Of a stretch of DNA of 56,564 nucleotides, positions 55,508 to 56,564 are shown in pieces. The stretch's first letter is position 1; each line of letters opens with the position of its first letter. The notes beneath the pieces were generated by a model, which was not told where the DNA came from, searched no databases, and worked only from the letters and a program-made list of their open reading frames with translations. The position numbers and the translations under genes are program-made. Source of the stretch: Acidimicrobiales bacterium (lineage in GTDB: Bacteria > Actinomycetota > Acidimicrobiia > Acidimicrobiales > MedAcidi-G1); assembly GCA_016845305.1 (NCBI GenBank), contig JAERSW010000026.1, positions 1 to 56,564 on the forward strand, read 5' to 3'.

Positions 55508-56539
55508 TCAGGGATCGAGGTCCGCACGGGCACCGACGAACCCGTCGGGGTGGGCCTCGCACCAGCGCCAGTGGTCCTCGAGCATGGTCCGCAGGTCCCG
55601 CTCGGCCGTCCATCCGAGGACCTCGGCGGCCAGCGACGGATCGGCCCAGATCCGCTCGGCGTCACCGGGACGACGACCGACCACCTCGTGGGCGATCGGG
55701 TGGCCCACCACCTCGGCGGCCAGCGCCACCACCTCGAGGACCGAGTGGCCGCGGCCCGTGCCGAGGTTCACCGCCGTGGCGCCGGGGTGCGCGGACAGGG
55801 CGTCGAGGGCGGCCACGTGGGCCTCGGCCAGGTCGACCACGTGGAGGTAGTCGCGCACGGCGCTGCCGTCCGTGGTGTCGTAGTCGCCGCCGAAGACCTG
55901 GAGCCACTCCCGGCGACCCGACGCCACCTGCAGGAGGATCGGCACGAGGTTGGTCGGGATCCCGGTCGGATCCTCGCCGATGGCACCCGACGGGTGGGCC
56001 CCGATCGGGTTGAAGTAGCGCAGCAGCATGACGTCGAGGCCGCCGGCGTCGGCCACAGCCCGCAGCAGTTGCTCGCCGTGGAGCTTGGTCCAGCCGTACG
56101 GGTTGACGGCCCCCGTCGGCGACGACTCGGTCACCGGGACGTCGTCGGGTTCGCCGTAGACCGTGCAGGACGACGAGAACACGAGACGCCGGACCTCCCG
56201 GGCCTCCATGGCGGCCAGCACCCCGAGCACCGAACCGAGGTTGTTGCGGAAGTAGGCCAGCGGCTCCCGGACCGACTCCTCGACGGACTTGGACGCCGCG
56301 AAGTGGACGACCTCGTCGACGCCGTGCTCGTCCATGGCCCGGCCGACGAGGTCGATGTCGGCGGCGTCACCCTCGACGAACGCCAGGTCCGGCGTGGTCA
56401 ACCCCCGGACGGCATCCACCGCAGCGGAGGACGCGTTGGAGAGGTCGTCGAGGAGCACCACCCGGCGTCCCGATTCGTGGAGGGCCACGGCGGTGTGACT
56501 CCCGATGTACCCGGCGCCGCCGGTCACCAGGACGGCCAT
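55508..56539 (-). CDS. galE: UDP-glucose 4-epimerase
   Basis: Interconverts UDP-glucose and UDP-galactose. The 343-residue extended SDR has VLVTGGAGYIGSHTAVALHE, HFAASKSVEESVREPL, SSSCTVYGEPDDVPVTE, catalytic YGWTKLHGE, LRYFNPIGAHPSGAIGEDP and VRDYLHVVDLAEAH. GGAGGAGG lies 6 bases before the ATG. It has the high GC of the core genome and lies just outside the lower-GC operon. Action on UDP-GlcNAc as well cannot be excluded. Confidence 0.95.
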   Translation of the reverse strand: MAVLVTGGAGYIGSHTAVALHESGRRVVLLDDLSNASSAAVDAVRGLTTPDLAFVEGDAADIDLVGRAMDEHGVDEVVHFAASKSVEESVREPLAYFRNNLGSVLGVLAAMEAREVRRLVFSSSCTVYGEPDDVPVTESSPTGAVNPYGWTKLHGEQLLRAVADAGGLDVMLLRYFNPIGAHPSGAIGEDPTGIPTNLVPILLQVASGRREWLQVFGGDYDTTDGSAVRDYLHVVDLAEAHVAALDALSAHPGATAVNLGTGRGHSVLEVVALAAEVVGHPIAHEVVGRRPGDAERIWADPSLAAEVLGWTAERDLRTMLEDHWRWCEAHPDGFVGARADLDP

Positions 56540-56564
56540 GTCACGCCTCCTCCGGGAAGCGACC

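Overview
This is a GC-rich chromosomal segment, about 75% GC in hand-counted core lines, from an actinobacterium. The phosphatidylinositol mannoside genes (pgsA, patA, pimA), the F420 genes (fbiA/cofD and cofE), the DUF3048 and DUF5719 proteins and the gene order point to Actinobacteria. Queuosine genes (tgt, queA) and generally divergent sequences suggest the class Acidimicrobiia, but that placement is inference. I found 52 protein genes, no rRNA or tRNA gene, no CRISPR array, no insertion sequence and no integrase. No stretch longer than 165 bases lacks a gene.

Region 1 (1-27717, all minus strand) is a housekeeping superoperon whose order closely follows the mycobacterial relA-ruv-pim region. 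In transcription order it runs: udk, a ComF-type phosphoribosyltransferase, a membrane protein, pgsA-patA-pimA, a degenerate M48-like protein, a DUF3048 lipoprotein, pdxS-pdxT, yebC, ruvC-ruvA-ruvB, queA-tgt, yajC-secD-secF, relA, hisS-aspS, rarA, a small membrane protein, alaS-ruvX-mltG. mltG is cut by the left edge.

Region 2 (27780-43949) holds ahcY, manA, a Trm112-like protein, and a gene fusing a GtrA-like membrane domain, a family 2 glycosyltransferase and a phosphomannomutase. A large membrane protein and a CPBP protease follow. ftsH and a membrane thioredoxin are on the plus strand. A DUF5719 protein and a giant glycosyltransferase-like membrane protein are on the minus strand. This resembles the sahH-manA-manB-whiB2-fbiAB neighbourhood of streptomycetes and mycobacteria. 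The theme is mannose activation and export of envelope glycans.

Region 3 (44115-48443, plus strand) has a lower-GC methyltransferase, then rmd-gmd (GDP-D-rhamnose synthesis) and fbiA-cofE (coenzyme F420).

Region 4 (48444-55507, minus strand) is a visibly lower-GC island forming one tight nine-gene operon. In order it encodes a GmhA-type isomerase, a KdsC-type phosphatase, a NeuB-type synthase, a NeuA-type CMP-transferase, a class III aminotransferase, a VOC protein, a TIM-barrel isomerase and two short-chain dehydrogenases. It looks like a complete pathway for an activated and modified 3-deoxy-ulosonic (sialic-acid-like) sugar of unknown structure. galE closes the window.

Two sequence habits recur. 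Many genes overlap their predecessor by a 4-base GTGA or ATGA. At least ten genes carry a TANNNT -10-like hexamer 6-9 bases before the start codon with no Shine-Dalgarno sequence at normal spacing, which suggests widespread leaderless transcripts.
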